Source of the DNA: RYN-230 sp963834515
GTDB lineage: Bacteria > Actinomycetota > Actinomycetes > Streptosporangiales > Streptosporangiaceae
Direction of reading: 5' to 3'
Assembly (NCBI GenBank): GCA_963834515.1
Contig: CAWICB010000001.1
Coordinates: 186,001-250,000 of the forward strand
Length of the DNA: 64,000 bases
Both the position numbers and the translations under genes were made by a program. This document shows, piece after piece, positions 7,694-16,292 of this stretch. The notes under the pieces were generated by a model. That model saw only the letters and a list, made by a program, of their open reading frames with translations. It ran no database searches and was not told where the DNA came from. Within the stretch, counting starts at the first letter, position 1, and every line of letters begins with the position of its first letter.

Positions 7694-9074
7694 GTGGCCA
7701 GTTCTTCTGCCCGCCGCACTCCGCGGCCCAGCGCTGCCAGCACCGACGACGCGGCCCCGGCTCAGCCCGGGACCAGGCGGTTCAGCTACGTGCTGGACAC
7801 CAGCGTCCTGCTCGCCGATCCGGCGGCCATCAGCCGGTTCGCCGAGCACCGGGTGATCCTGCCCATCGTGGTCATCACCGAGCTTGAGGCCAAGCGGCAT
7901 CATCCTGAGCTAGGGTATTTCGCCCGGCAGGCGCTCCGGCACCTGGATGACCTGCGGATCGAGTACGGCCGGCTGGATGCCGACCTGCCCATCGGTGACC
8001 AGGGCGGCACGGTCCGCGTCGAGCTGAACCACAGCGACCCCACGGTGCTTCCCCCGGGGTTCCGGCTCGGCGACAATGACACCCGGATCCTGTCGGTGGC
8101 GCGCAGCCTGGCTGCTGAAGGCGACGACGTGGTGCTGGTCAGCAAGGACCTGCCGCTGCGGGTTAAGGCTGCCTCCATCGGGCTGACCGCCCAGGAGTAC
8201 CGGGCCGAGCTGCCGCAGGACTCCGGCTGGACCGGGATGACCGAGCTGGACGTGACCGCGGCGGACATCCAGGAGCTGTACGACACCGGCAAGCTGGACT
8301 GCGAGGCCGCCCGTGACTTGCCCTGCCACACCGGGCTGGTGCTGGTGGCCGGGGGCCAGGGCAGCTGCAGTGCGCTCGGCCGGGTGCTGCCGGACAAGTC
8401 GGTCCGGCTGGTTCGCGGCGACCGGGAGGCGTTCGGCCTGCATGGGCGCAGCGCGGAACAGCGGGTCGCCCTGGACCTGCTGCTCGACCCGGACGTCGGG
8501 ATCGTCTCGCTGGGCGGCCGGGCCGGCACCGGCAAGTCGGCGCTGGCCCTGTGCGCGGGCCTGGAGGCCGCGATGGAGCGGCGGCAGCACCGCAAGGTGG
8601 TGGTGTTCCGCCCGCTGTACGCGGTCGGCGGCCAGGAACTCGGCTACCTGCCCGGTTCCGAGGCAGACAAGATGAACCCGTGGGCCCAGGCGGTCTATGA
8701 CACGCTGTCCGCGGTCACCTCGCAGGACGTGATCGACGAGGTGCTGGCCCGGGACATGTTCGAGGTGCTGCCGCTGACCCACATCCGGGGCCGGTCGCTG
8801 CACGACTCGTTTGTGATCGTCGACGAGGCCCAGTCCCTGGAGCAGAGCGTGCTGCTCACCGTGCTGTCCCGGATCGGCTCGGGCTCACGGGTGGTGCTCA
8901 CCCACGACATCGCGCAGCGCGACAACTTGCGGGTCGGCCTGGCACGACGGCGTAGTCGCGGTCATCGAGAAGCTCAAGGGCCACCCGCTGTTCGCCCACG
9001 TGACCCTGGTCCGCTCCGAGCGGTCCCCGATTGCGGCGCTGGTCACCGAGATGCTGGAGGACTCTGGCCTGTAG
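7694..9074 (+). CDS. phoH2: PIN-PhoH2 family RNase/ATP-dependent helicase, frameshifted near its end
   Basis: Starts at GTG 7694 after a GGGGAGA ribosome site. An N-terminal PIN nuclease domain (YVLDTSVLLAD, about residues 35-160, with acidic DNDTRIL) is followed by a PhoH ATPase domain with Walker A GRAGTGKSAL (about residue 276) and Walker B FVIVDEAQSL. PhoH2 proteins unwind and cleave RNA. The normal frame runs to LRVG at about 8938; an apparent extra T at 8940 shifts it, because the family ending (HDGVVAVIEKLKGHPLF through EMLEDSGL, stop 9072-9074) continues in another frame. As written the protein would read to 9208 with a nonsense tail. The shift lies past all catalytic motifs, so it may be a sequencing error. 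Order isoprenyl transferase-phoH2 matches mycobacterial context. Confidence 0.85.
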
Positions 9075-9135
9075 GTCACGACGCCGGTCCGCCCCGGCTA
9101 GCCAGCGGCCGGGGCGAGTCGGCACACTTGTCCCC

Positions 9136-10518
9136 ATGGCTTTCGACTTGGCGGACCTCCTCGCGACCCGGCACGGGGACGGCTACGCCCTCGCGGAGCA
9201 GTACCTGAACCCCCAGCTGTCCCGGACGCTGCACGCCATCGGCTTCGACCGGACGTACGAGCGCGCGGAAGGCGCCTACCTGTATGACGCCGACGGTCAC
9301 CGGTACGCCGACTTCCTGGCCGGGTTCGGCGTGTTCGGGGTCGGGCGCAACCACCCGGTGGTGATCAAGGCCCTGCACCAGATGCTGGACGCCGGGCTGG
9401 CCGATCTGGTCCAGTTCGACTGCGCGCTGCTGCCCGGCCTGCTCGCTGAGCGGCTGCTGGCCAAAGCCCCCGGGCTGGACCGGGTGTACTTCGGCAACAG
9501 CGGCACCGAGGCGGTCGAGGCGGCGCTGAAATTCGCCCGGTACGCCACCGGGCGGGGCCGGATCATCTACTGCGACCACGCGTTCCACGGGCTCACCACC
9601 GGGTCGCTGTCGGTGAACGGCGCGGCGGAGTTCCGCAGCGGCTTCGCCCCGCTGCTGCCGGACACCATGATCCCGTTCGGGGATCTGGACGCGCTGGCCG
9701 CCGAGCTGCGCAAGGGTGACGTGGCCGCGCTGCTCATCGAGCCGATCCAGGGCAAGGGCGTGCACGTGGTCCCGCCCGGGTTCCTGCCCGCGGCGGCCAG
9801 CCTGCTGCACGAACACGGCGCCCTGCTGATCTGTGACGAGGTGCAGACCGGGCTCGGCCGCACCGGGCGCTTCTTCGGCTACCAGCACGAGGATGTGCAG
9901 CCGGACATCGTCACCGTGGCCAAGGCGCTGTCGGGCGGGTTCGTCCCGGTCGGCGCCACGCTGGCCAAGGACTGGATCTTCCAGAAGGTCTACTCGTCGA
10001 TGGACCGGGTGCTGGTCCACGACTCAACGTTCGGCTCCAATGCCGCGGCTATGGCGGCTGGCCTGGCGGCGCTGTCCGTGATCGACGACGAGGATCTGGT
10101 GGGCAACGCCGAGCGCACCGGAGCGGCGTTGAGCGATGCCTTGCAGTTGCTGGTGGACAAGTACGAGATGCTCACCGAGGTGCGCGGCCGCGGGCTGATG
10201 ATCGGCCTGGAGTTCGGCCGCCCGCGGGGCATCCGGCCGCGGGCGGCCTGGAAGGCGCTGCAGGCCGCGCGGGTGGGGCTGTTCGCGCAGATGGTGGTCG
10301 CCGCGCTGTTCGACCGGCACCGGATCCTCACCCAGGTCCCGGGGGACCACATCGAGGCGATCAAGCTCCTCCCGCCGCTGATCATCGGCGATGCCGAGGT
10401 GGAGCTGTTCCGCGACAGTTTCCAGGACGTGATGGAGGACGCCAGCCGGGGCAGCGGGCTGATCTGGGACTTCGGCCAGACGCTGATCAAGCAGGCGGTC
10501 AGCGCCCGTCGGCCGTGA
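9136..10518 (+). CDS. Class III PLP-dependent aminotransferase
   Basis: 460 residues from ATG 9136, 61 bp after phoH2. It has the class III layout: YLYDADGHRYADFLAGFG near the N-terminus, FGNSGTEAVEAALKFAR phosphate-binding loop, LLICDEVQTGLGRTG with the PLP-pyridine Asp, and TVAKALSGG with the Schiff-base lysine (Lys263). Such enzymes move an amino group between an amine or amino acid and a 2-oxo acid in the cytoplasm. The substrate cannot be read from sequence; the unusual C-terminal extension (DASRGSGLIWDFGQTLIKQA) differs from ornithine and GABA aminotransferases. It converges with the cytidylyltransferase gene and overlaps it by 20 bp. Confidence 0.9.
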   Translation: MAFDLADLLATRHGDGYALAEQYLNPQLSRTLHAIGFDRTYERAEGAYLYDADGHRYADFLAGFGVFGVGRNHPVVIKALHQMLDAGLADLVQFDCALLPGLLAERLLAKAPGLDRVYFGNSGTEAVEAALKFARYATGRGRIIYCDHAFHGLTTGSLSVNGAAEFRSGFAPLLPDTMIPFGDLDALAAELRKGDVAALLIEPIQGKGVHVVPPGFLPAAASLLHEHGALLICDEVQTGLGRTGRFFGYQHEDVQPDIVTVAKALSGGFVPVGATLAKDWIFQKVYSSMDRVLVHDSTFGSNAAAMAAGLAALSVIDDEDLVGNAERTGAALSDALQLLVDKYEMLTEVRGRGLMIGLEFGRPRGIRPRAAWKALQAARVGLFAQMVVAALFDRHRILTQVPGDHIEAIKLLPPLIIGDAEVELFRDSFQDVMEDASRGSGLIWDFGQTLIKQAVSARRP

Positions 10519-11224
10519 TGGTGACGTCGCCGCTGGTGATCAGCACTTCCGCCACGTTCAGGTCGTGCGGGTACGTGATCTTGATGTTGCGCTCGCTGCC
10601 CGGCACCACGGCCACCGGCACGTCAGGCAGGTAGCGCATGACCACGCCGCAGTCGTCGGTGGCGGCCAGGTCGGCGTAGCCCGGGTCGGCCAGGGCCAGC
10701 TCGTGCGCCCGGCGGATCACGGACAGCCGGAAGCCTTGCGGCGTCTGGCAGCGGCGCAGCGTGTCGCGATGCGGCATGCTGGTCATAATGCCGTCCTGGA
10801 CCACCACGATCGTGTCGGCGGTGGGCACCGCCACGCCCACCGCCCGGTGGTCGCGGAGCGCGCGGAGGCACCCGGCGATCGTCGGCTGGTCGAGCAGCGG
10901 GCGGGCCGCGTCGTGGAAGAGCACGTCGCACTCGCCGCGGCCGAGCGCCGCGATGGCCCGCCGGGTCGACTCAGGCCGGGTCAGGCCGCCTTCGATGACC
11001 CCGGTCAGCTTGCCGTATCCCTGGGCCGCGAGCAGGTCACGGACCTGCTCGGTGTGCCCGGGCGCCATCACGACCAGGATCTCGTCCACCCCGGGGGCCT
11101 GCTCGAACGCGGCCACGGAATGCTCCAGCAGGGCCCGGCCGGCCAGTGGCAGCAGCTGCTTGGGGATGGCCGTGCCGAACCGCAGCCCGGAGCCAGCGCC
11201 GAGCACGACCGCCACTGTCCGCAT
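10499..11224 (-). CDS. IspD/TarI-family cytidylyltransferase
   Basis: 241 residues from an ATG at 11224 on the minus strand. It has an N-terminal nucleotide-binding loop (VVLGAGSGLRFG, then PKQLLPLAGRALLEH), the mid-protein FHDAARPLLD metal-site segment, TADTIVVVQDG and RRCQTPQGF, and a C-terminal ERNIKITYPHDL. The family transfers CMP from CTP to a sugar-alcohol phosphate: methylerythritol phosphate (IspD, isoprenoid pathway) or ribitol phosphate (TarI, wall polymers). Features of both are present, and the divergent neighbour is a DUF5941/CDP-alcohol-type membrane protein, which tilts the context toward an activated alcohol for a wall or lipid polymer. The substrate remains open. It ends inside the aminotransferase gene. 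Confidence 0.85.
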   Translation of the reverse strand: MRTVAVVLGAGSGLRFGTAIPKQLLPLAGRALLEHSVAAFEQAPGVDEILVVMAPGHTEQVRDLLAAQGYGKLTGVIEGGLTRPESTRRAIAALGRGECDVLFHDAARPLLDQPTIAGCLRALRDHRAVGVAVPTADTIVVVQDGIMTSMPHRDTLRRCQTPQGFRLSVIRRAHELALADPGYADLAATDDCGVVMRYLPDVPVAVVPGSERNIKITYPHDLNVAEVLITSGDVTITADGR

Positions 11225-11470
11225 GAGCGGACTGTACCCGGATCCCCAGTCGGCCCAGCAACCTGTCCGGGCGGATGGTATGGCCTGTCCTATCCGGGTA
11301 ATACTCCCTCGTCCGGGGGGACGACCCCCCTGGAGCCCCCGGTCGCTGCTCCGCGCCGAGCACGGGCTCGGCGGGAACATGCCTGCGGCGTGCCCCGCCT
11401 CACCCGCGGCATGCTCCGCTGGCCAGGGGGACTGCCCCGCTGCACGGCTCGCCAGGACCCGGGAGCGCCG

Positions 11471-12916
11471 ATGACGGTAAGCACGGCCGTGGTGGTGCTG
11501 CCGCGCCGGATGGCGATCTGGGCTGCCCGTCGTGCGCTGGCCCGTAACTCGCTGACCGGGATCGAGCTGGGCTGCTACCTGTGCGCCGCGGTGTGGTTCA
11601 GCGCCGGGAAGCCGGCCACCGCGCTGGCCGGGGGCGCGGCGCTGGGCGGTGGCTACCTGGCCCGGCGGATCGGCGGCCATGTCAGCCCGTTCGCGCGGCC
11701 CCCCGGATCCGCCAAGGCGGGCTGGCCCGGGGAGAACACGGCTGCGGCGGACCTCCCCTCGGCAGCCAATGCCGCGTTCGCGGGCTGGCTGGCAGTGACC
11801 TGCGCCTGGGCGGGTGAGCTGGCCGTGTACGCCGGGCTGGCGGTCGGCGCGGCGGGCAGCCCGGTGCTGGCCTGGAAGCTGGCCACCGGGGCGGCGATGC
11901 TCCTCGCGCTGCGCAAGGTGACCAGGCTGTGCCGGACGGTCCCGGCCGGGCCGGAGCCTGCCCGCCCGGTGCCCGGCCAGCTGGTGCCCGGCCAGCCCGT
12001 GCCCGGCCAGCCCGTGCCTGGCCAGCCGGTGCCTGGCCAGCCGGTGCCCGGCCAGCCGGTGCGGCAGCGGGAGCAGGACGCGCCGGGCGTCCCGGCGGAT
12101 CCGCGGGGACACCGGGCTGGCGTGCTGATCGGCGGCCTGCTGGCTGGGCCGGCCTGGGTCCGGGCCCTGGTCATCACGGGCGCCGCGGCTTACTACGGCA
12201 ACCGGACCGCCCTGCTGGCCGCGACCTGCTGTGCCGCGGTCGCGCTGGCCTGGTCGCTGGTGGCCGGCCCGTACCGGCCGCGGCAGCAGGCCGCCGGCGG
12301 CGGCGTGGCCGGCCGTGTGGCCGGGGGAGTGGCGGCCTGCCGGGATGACGGGCCGCTGGCCCGGTTCGCCGGGGCGGTGGTGCACGGCCAGCTGGTCCCG
12401 CTGCCACCGGCGGTAGCCGGGCTGACCGCCACCGTGCTGCTGGCCGCCCTGGGCCTGGGCAGCCTGGACGGGCTGGTGCTGCTCACGCCGGTGGCGGCCA
12501 TGCTGCTGGCCGCGCCCGGCTCGGCGCACCCGCACAACGGGCCGCTGGACTGGCTGGCCCCGGTCATCATCCAGGCTGGCCAGTACGTTTACCTGGCTGC
12601 GCTCGGCTTCGCCGTCGGGGTCCCCGGCCCGGTCACGTTCGGCCTGATCGGCCTGGTCTCGCTGCGCCAGCTGGACGTGGCCTACCAGGCCTGGCACCCG
12701 ATCACTCCGGGTGGCCCGCGGGGCAGCCTGGGCTGGGAGGGACGGATGCTGGTGGCCGGGTTCAGCGCCATGGTTGGGCTGGGCATGGTGGGGTACCTGG
12801 CGCTGGCGGCCTACCTGGCCTGGCTGCTCTGCGGCAGTGCGCTTCCTGGCTGGTATCTGGCCCGGCGGCGCATCGCGGGCGGCCCGGCCGCCCGGGACCT
12901 GGCCGTCCGCAGCTAG
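11471..12916 (+). CDS. DUF5941 multi-pass membrane protein, CDP-alcohol phosphatidyltransferase-like
   Basis: 481 residues from ATG 11471, divergent from the cytidylyltransferase. The N-terminus (ARNSLTGIELGCYLCAAVWF) recalls CDP-alcohol phosphatidyltransferases, but I do not see their full DG-x2-AR catalytic motif, so activity is doubtful. About eight hydrophobic segments follow. The C-terminal third (HNGPLDWLAPVIIQAGQYVY, then LGWEGRMLVAG) matches what I know as DUF5941. In related actinomycetes this module is found next to or fused with an IspD/TarI-like nucleotidyltransferase, so the pair probably serves one pathway at the membrane. A cytoplasmic loop carries six VPGQ repeats. The same frame is open further upstream to 10565, but that is antisense to the cytidylyltransferase. 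Confidence 0.75.
   Translation: MTVSTAVVVLPRRMAIWAARRALARNSLTGIELGCYLCAAVWFSAGKPATALAGGAALGGGYLARRIGGHVSPFARPPGSAKAGWPGENTAAADLPSAANAAFAGWLAVTCAWAGELAVYAGLAVGAAGSPVLAWKLATGAAMLLALRKVTRLCRTVPAGPEPARPVPGQLVPGQPVPGQPVPGQPVPGQPVPGQPVRQREQDAPGVPADPRGHRAGVLIGGLLAGPAWVRALVITGAAAYYGNRTALLAATCCAAVALAWSLVAGPYRPRQQAAGGGVAGRVAGGVAACRDDGPLARFAGAVVHGQLVPLPPAVAGLTATVLLAALGLGSLDGLVLLTPVAAMLLAAPGSAHPHNGPLDWLAPVIIQAGQYVYLAALGFAVGVPGPVTFGLIGLVSLRQLDVAYQAWHPITPGGPRGSLGWEGRMLVAGFSAMVGLGMVGYLALAAYLAWLLCGSALPGWYLARRRIAGGPAARDLAVRS
11966..12055 (+). repeat. Six tandem 15-bp repeats encoding (P/L)VPGQ
   Basis: Units of the form CCGGTGCCCGGCCAG repeat six times in frame inside the DUF5941 gene. Third-base changes between copies (CCC or CCT for Pro) show the array is not completely fresh. 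Copy number is likely to vary between strains. Confidence 0.95.
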
Positions 12917-13056
12917 CCCGTTCCGGGGCCGGTCGCCTGGGCGGTTCCGGGGGCGGTCGCGGGGCGGTTCCGGAGCCGGTGCCAGGCTGGTTCTGGAGGT
13001 GCCATCGCGGCGTCTGGGGGGTTAACGGCTAGGATCGCCGGTGGAGGGGTGTCTCT

Positions 13057-14337
13057 ATGCTCCAGCTCAGGCAAGCGCCGCTGCGCCGCTTTGAGCCGGA
13101 CCGCGGATGGCAGTCGCCGGTTGCCATCCCGCGTCGCTGGCTAGCGGCACTGTTCGCCGCATGCGCGGTGTTCGCCGTCGGCATGGGCGCGTTCAGCAGC
13201 GATGACCTGCACCGGCTCTGGGGATTGTTCGCCGCTGGGGCCTACCTGCTGGCTGCGGTGGCCGTGCTGGCCTGGCGATCAGCCCGGGGCGTGGATCTCG
13301 CGCTGATCTTCGGGGTGGGCGGGGCGCTGGTCGCCCCGCTCTCCGTGCTGGCCGAGCAGGGCCGGTGGCAGCCCGAGGTCGGGGTGATCGCCCGGGGTGC
13401 CCGGCTGATGGTGCACCACGGCTCGCCGTACCTGAGCGAGGCGGTGGTCCGGGCCGCCCACGATCCCAACGTCTATAACCCGTACCTGCCGGTGATGGCC
13501 GTGTTCGGCATCCCGCGGGCGCTGTTCGGGCCGGGCCTGCTCACTGACCCCCGGGTGTGGTTCTGCGTGGGCTTCGTCGTGATCTTCGCGGCGGCACTGG
13601 CCGTCGCGGGCGCCCGGGACGTGGTGCGCTGGACGCTGCTGGTTACGGCCACCCCGGTGATCGCCTTCTCGCTGGCCGTGGGCGGCACCGATGTGCCGGT
13701 GCTGGCCCTGATATGCCTGGGCCTGGCCCTGCTCTGGCGGCATCCCCGGACTGTGCTGGCCGGGGCAGTGCTGGGTATCGCGGCCGCCACCAAGGCGACC
13801 GCATGGCCCGCGCTGGTCGTGGCCGGGACCATGGTGCTGGTCCGGGACGGCCGCCGGGCCGCGGCCCAGCTGGTGGCCACCGCTGTGGTGGTGGCGTGCG
13901 CCATCATCGTGCCGGTGGCCGCGCTCGGCGCGCACGCCCTGGTGGACAACACCATTCTCTTCCCGCTCGGCCTGGCCAGCGTCAAGTCGCAGGCGGCCAG
14001 CCCGCTGCCCGGGCATGTGCTCGCCGATACCGGGCCCACCGGGCACCTGATCGCCGTGTCGCTGCTCTGCCTGGCCGGGCTGGGCGTGCTGGTGTCGCTG
14101 GTCGTCCGGCCGCCGCGGACCGTCCCCGCCGCCACCTGGCGGCTCATCATCGGCCTGGTGCTGATGTTCACCCTGGCCCCGGCGACGCGGTTCGGCTACT
14201 TCATGTACCCGCTGGGGCTGTGGGCCTGGCTGGAAATCGTCCAGCTCAGCCGGCGCCGCGGCCGTTCGGCCCGGCTGGCCGGTGACGGCCCCGGCCGGTC
14301 ATCGTCCAACGACGTCACCCAGCCCAGCCCGGCCTAG
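13057..14337 (+). CDS. Multi-pass membrane protein, GT87/DUF2029-like glycosyltransferase
   Basis: 426 residues from ATG 13057 with a GGAGGGG ribosome site. About ten hydrophobic helices start at RRWLAALFAACAVF. An extracytoplasmic first loop carries ARLMVHHGSPYLSEAV with the pattern of DUF2029/GT87 (GT-C fold) enzymes, which use polyprenyl-phosphate sugars outside the membrane, as do mycobacterial mannosyl- and arabinosyltransferases. Later GVAAATKATAWPAL-type and LAPATRFGYFMYPLGLW segments also fit. The acceptor is unknown. A strong bidirectional hairpin separates it from the convergent LCP gene, which also acts on wall polymers. The 140-bp gap before it contains only short GGTTCCGG-type repeats. 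Confidence 0.75.
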   Translation: MLQLRQAPLRRFEPDRGWQSPVAIPRRWLAALFAACAVFAVGMGAFSSDDLHRLWGLFAAGAYLLAAVAVLAWRSARGVDLALIFGVGGALVAPLSVLAEQGRWQPEVGVIARGARLMVHHGSPYLSEAVVRAAHDPNVYNPYLPVMAVFGIPRALFGPGLLTDPRVWFCVGFVVIFAAALAVAGARDVVRWTLLVTATPVIAFSLAVGGTDVPVLALICLGLALLWRHPRTVLAGAVLGIAAATKATAWPALVVAGTMVLVRDGRRAAAQLVATAVVVACAIIVPVAALGAHALVDNTILFPLGLASVKSQAASPLPGHVLADTGPTGHLIAVSLLCLAGLGVLVSLVVRPPRTVPAATWRLIIGLVLMFTLAPATRFGYFMYPLGLWAWLEIVQLSRRRGRSARLAGDGPGRSSSNDVTQPSPA

Positions 14338-14349
14338 CCCGGGCCGGGC

Positions 14350-14399
14350 TCAGTGCGGTGCATTTGTGGCCGCCGGTCGCCACAAATGCACCGCGCTGA
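14350..14399. terminator. Bidirectional intrinsic-type terminator between convergent genes
   Basis: GCGGTGCATTTGTGGC (14355-14370) and its exact complement GCCACAAATGCACCGC (14379-14394) form a 16-bp stem with an 8-nt loop. Five further pairs, one of them a T-G wobble, extend it to 14350 and 14399. It sits 12 bp after the GT87-like stop and 35 bp before the LCP stop. No T-tract follows. Confidence 0.85.
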
Positions 14400-14434
14400 T
14401 GCGGAGGCAGGGTTAGCCGCGGCGGACGTGGGCG

Positions 14435-16150
14435 TCAGCCGCCGGGGAGCGGGGTGTCCGGGCCGGCGAACGCGGCGGAGTCGGAGCAGATGTTGGTGCT
14501 CGCCGTGATGCCGCCGTAGTTCTTGGCCAGGTTGCCGAGCTTCTGTGCGGGCGGCTTCGTGCCCGGGGCGCCGCCCGCTGAGCCCGTGGCCAGCCCCTGG
14601 AAGCTGGAGCCCAGGATGAGTGTGAGCGAGCCGCTGCCCAGGGCGGAGTTCTGTTTCACCGTGACCGGGCGCAGCAGCGCCTTGAGCGTGTTCACGCCGG
14701 GCAGCTGGGCGGCCGAGGAGTACTCGATCACATTGCTGGTGAACGCGTAGTCCGGGGCCGGGCCGGTCCCGGTCACCTTGAAGCCCTTGGCGGTCAGGGC
14801 CGCGGCCGTGTTGCCCGCTATGCCGTTGACCCCGGACCCGTTGAGCACCTGGACGCTGACCCGGGCCGGGCTGACCGTGGGCACCCTGGCCGTCCTGGCC
14901 GTCCTGCCCTTGGCCGCCCTGGGCAGTGTGCGGTCCGCCTCGATGGCCTGGAACAGGCGGCCAGCCTGCGGCTGGGCCCAGGACAGCTCGGCCTGCGGGT
15001 CGCCCGCATAGGGCACCACCGGGACCGTGATGAACTGGACGGAACTGGAACTCAGGCTTTTCATGCTGGTGGCGATGCGCAGCATCGTGGTCAGGTCCAG
15101 GCCACTGTCGGTGGTCAGCGACTTGGCCACGTCGCGCACCACCGCGAAGACCCGGCTCGGCTGGCCGAGCAGGCCGGTGGCCTTGAGCTTCTGCATGACC
15201 GCGGCCAGGAAGTACTGCTGGCGCTGGATGCGCTGGATGTCCGAGCCCTGGCCGATGTCCTCGCGCAGCCGGACGAAGGCCAGCGCCTGCGCCCCGTTGA
15301 CCACGTGCTTCCCGGCCGACAGGTGCAGCCTGGACTGGGCGTTGCTGATGGCGAACGGCAGGCAGACCGCGACGCCGCCCACGTCATTGACGATCGACTG
15401 GAAGCCGGCGAAGTTCACTTCGACGAAGTGCTGGATACGGATCCCGGTTTCCTGCTCCAGCGTCTTCCAGAGGCAGGGCGCACCCCCCGCGGAGAACGTG
15501 GCGTTAAGCCGCTCTAGCTGCCCGGGCTGGGCGGTCTGGCCGGTATGGCCCTGGCCATCATTGGAGCAGGACAGGATGGGCACCATCGAATCCCGCGGGA
15601 AGCTGATGATGTCGGCCCGGGTGTGGCCGGGCGCGATGTGCAGCAGCATCGAGGTGTCCGAGCGGGAGCCCACGATGCCAGCCCCGAACTTGCTGCCCAG
15701 CCCGGACCGCGAGTCCGACCCGATGATCAGGATGTTCAGGCCGGCCGTGTCCGGCGGCCGGTGGCCGAGCATGGCGGCGGTGACCGTCTCCCGGTGGATG
15801 CTGCCGAGCACGCTGCGGTACTGCGCGTAGGCCACCAGCGAGGTGCCGACCACGGCCACCATGGCCACGACGGCGACGGCGCCGAGCAGCCCGCGCCGGC
15901 CGGGGTGCCGGACGCGCGACCGGAGAGTCCTGGGTGGCTGCGGCGGCGGCCCGGCGGCGGCTGCGGCGCCCGGGCCGGTGCTGTCCCGTTCGCCTGGGCC
16001 GTGCAGGTGACTGGCCAGCTGCCAGCCGGTGTCACCGTGCTGGCCGAGATCCCCCGATGCCGTCATCCCGGCCGAACGCGGCCCGGGCACGGTGTATCCC
16101 GGCTGCGCTGCTGGTCCCCCGGGCTGGTCCACATCTGCGTAGCGGGTCAT
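14435..16150 (-). CDS. LytR-CpsA-Psr (LCP) family wall-polymer ligase with LytR_C domain
   Basis: 571 residues from ATG 16150 with a GAGGAG ribosome site. A Pro/Gly-rich cytoplasmic tail is followed by one membrane anchor (about residues 88-108, LLGAVAVVAMVAVVGTSLVA). The extracellular LCP domain carries LNILIIGSDSRSG, RSDTSMLLHI, ADIISFPRDSMV and the FVRLREDIGQGSDIQRIQRQ segment (quoted in part) with the arginines that hold the polyprenyl pyrophosphate. The C-terminal LytR_C domain (VSVQVLNGSGVNGIAGNTA) ends the protein. LCP enzymes transfer lipid-linked glycopolymers to peptidoglycan or arabinogalactan. The gene stands alone on its strand. Confidence 0.93.
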   Translation of the reverse strand: MTRYADVDQPGGPAAQPGYTVPGPRSAGMTASGDLGQHGDTGWQLASHLHGPGERDSTGPGAAAAAGPPPQPPRTLRSRVRHPGRRGLLGAVAVVAMVAVVGTSLVAYAQYRSVLGSIHRETVTAAMLGHRPPDTAGLNILIIGSDSRSGLGSKFGAGIVGSRSDTSMLLHIAPGHTRADIISFPRDSMVPILSCSNDGQGHTGQTAQPGQLERLNATFSAGGAPCLWKTLEQETGIRIQHFVEVNFAGFQSIVNDVGGVAVCLPFAISNAQSRLHLSAGKHVVNGAQALAFVRLREDIGQGSDIQRIQRQQYFLAAVMQKLKATGLLGQPSRVFAVVRDVAKSLTTDSGLDLTTMLRIATSMKSLSSSSVQFITVPVVPYAGDPQAELSWAQPQAGRLFQAIEADRTLPRAAKGRTARTARVPTVSPARVSVQVLNGSGVNGIAGNTAAALTAKGFKVTGTGPAPDYAFTSNVIEYSSAAQLPGVNTLKALLRPVTVKQNSALGSGSLTLILGSSFQGLATGSAGGAPGTKPPAQKLGNLAKNYGGITASTNICSDSAAFAGPDTPLPGG

Positions 16151-16292
16151 CGCTCCTCGTGGAGTAGGTCATCGTTAGGCGGGGGTGTGCGGCCTATTGT
16201 CCCGTGCCCGGCCACGGCGTGTGGCGCAATGGGATGAATCGGTCAGCCCCCGGTTCCGCTACGGTCAGGGTGCTTCCGCTTAGAGTGGATGC

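Noticed and set aside
11966..12055. CRISPR array
   Set aside because: The 15-bp units are contiguous with no spacers and lie in frame inside a gene; no CRISPR array or cas gene was seen anywhere.
11225..12697. Long minus-strand open frame continuing upstream of the cytidylyltransferase
   Set aside because: Repetitive Gly/Arg/His text antisense to the DUF5941 gene; the cytidylyltransferase fold starts at the ATG at 11224.
15027..15830. 267-codon plus-strand frame
   Set aside because: Lies wholly inside the LCP gene on the other strand; composition is that of an antisense shadow.
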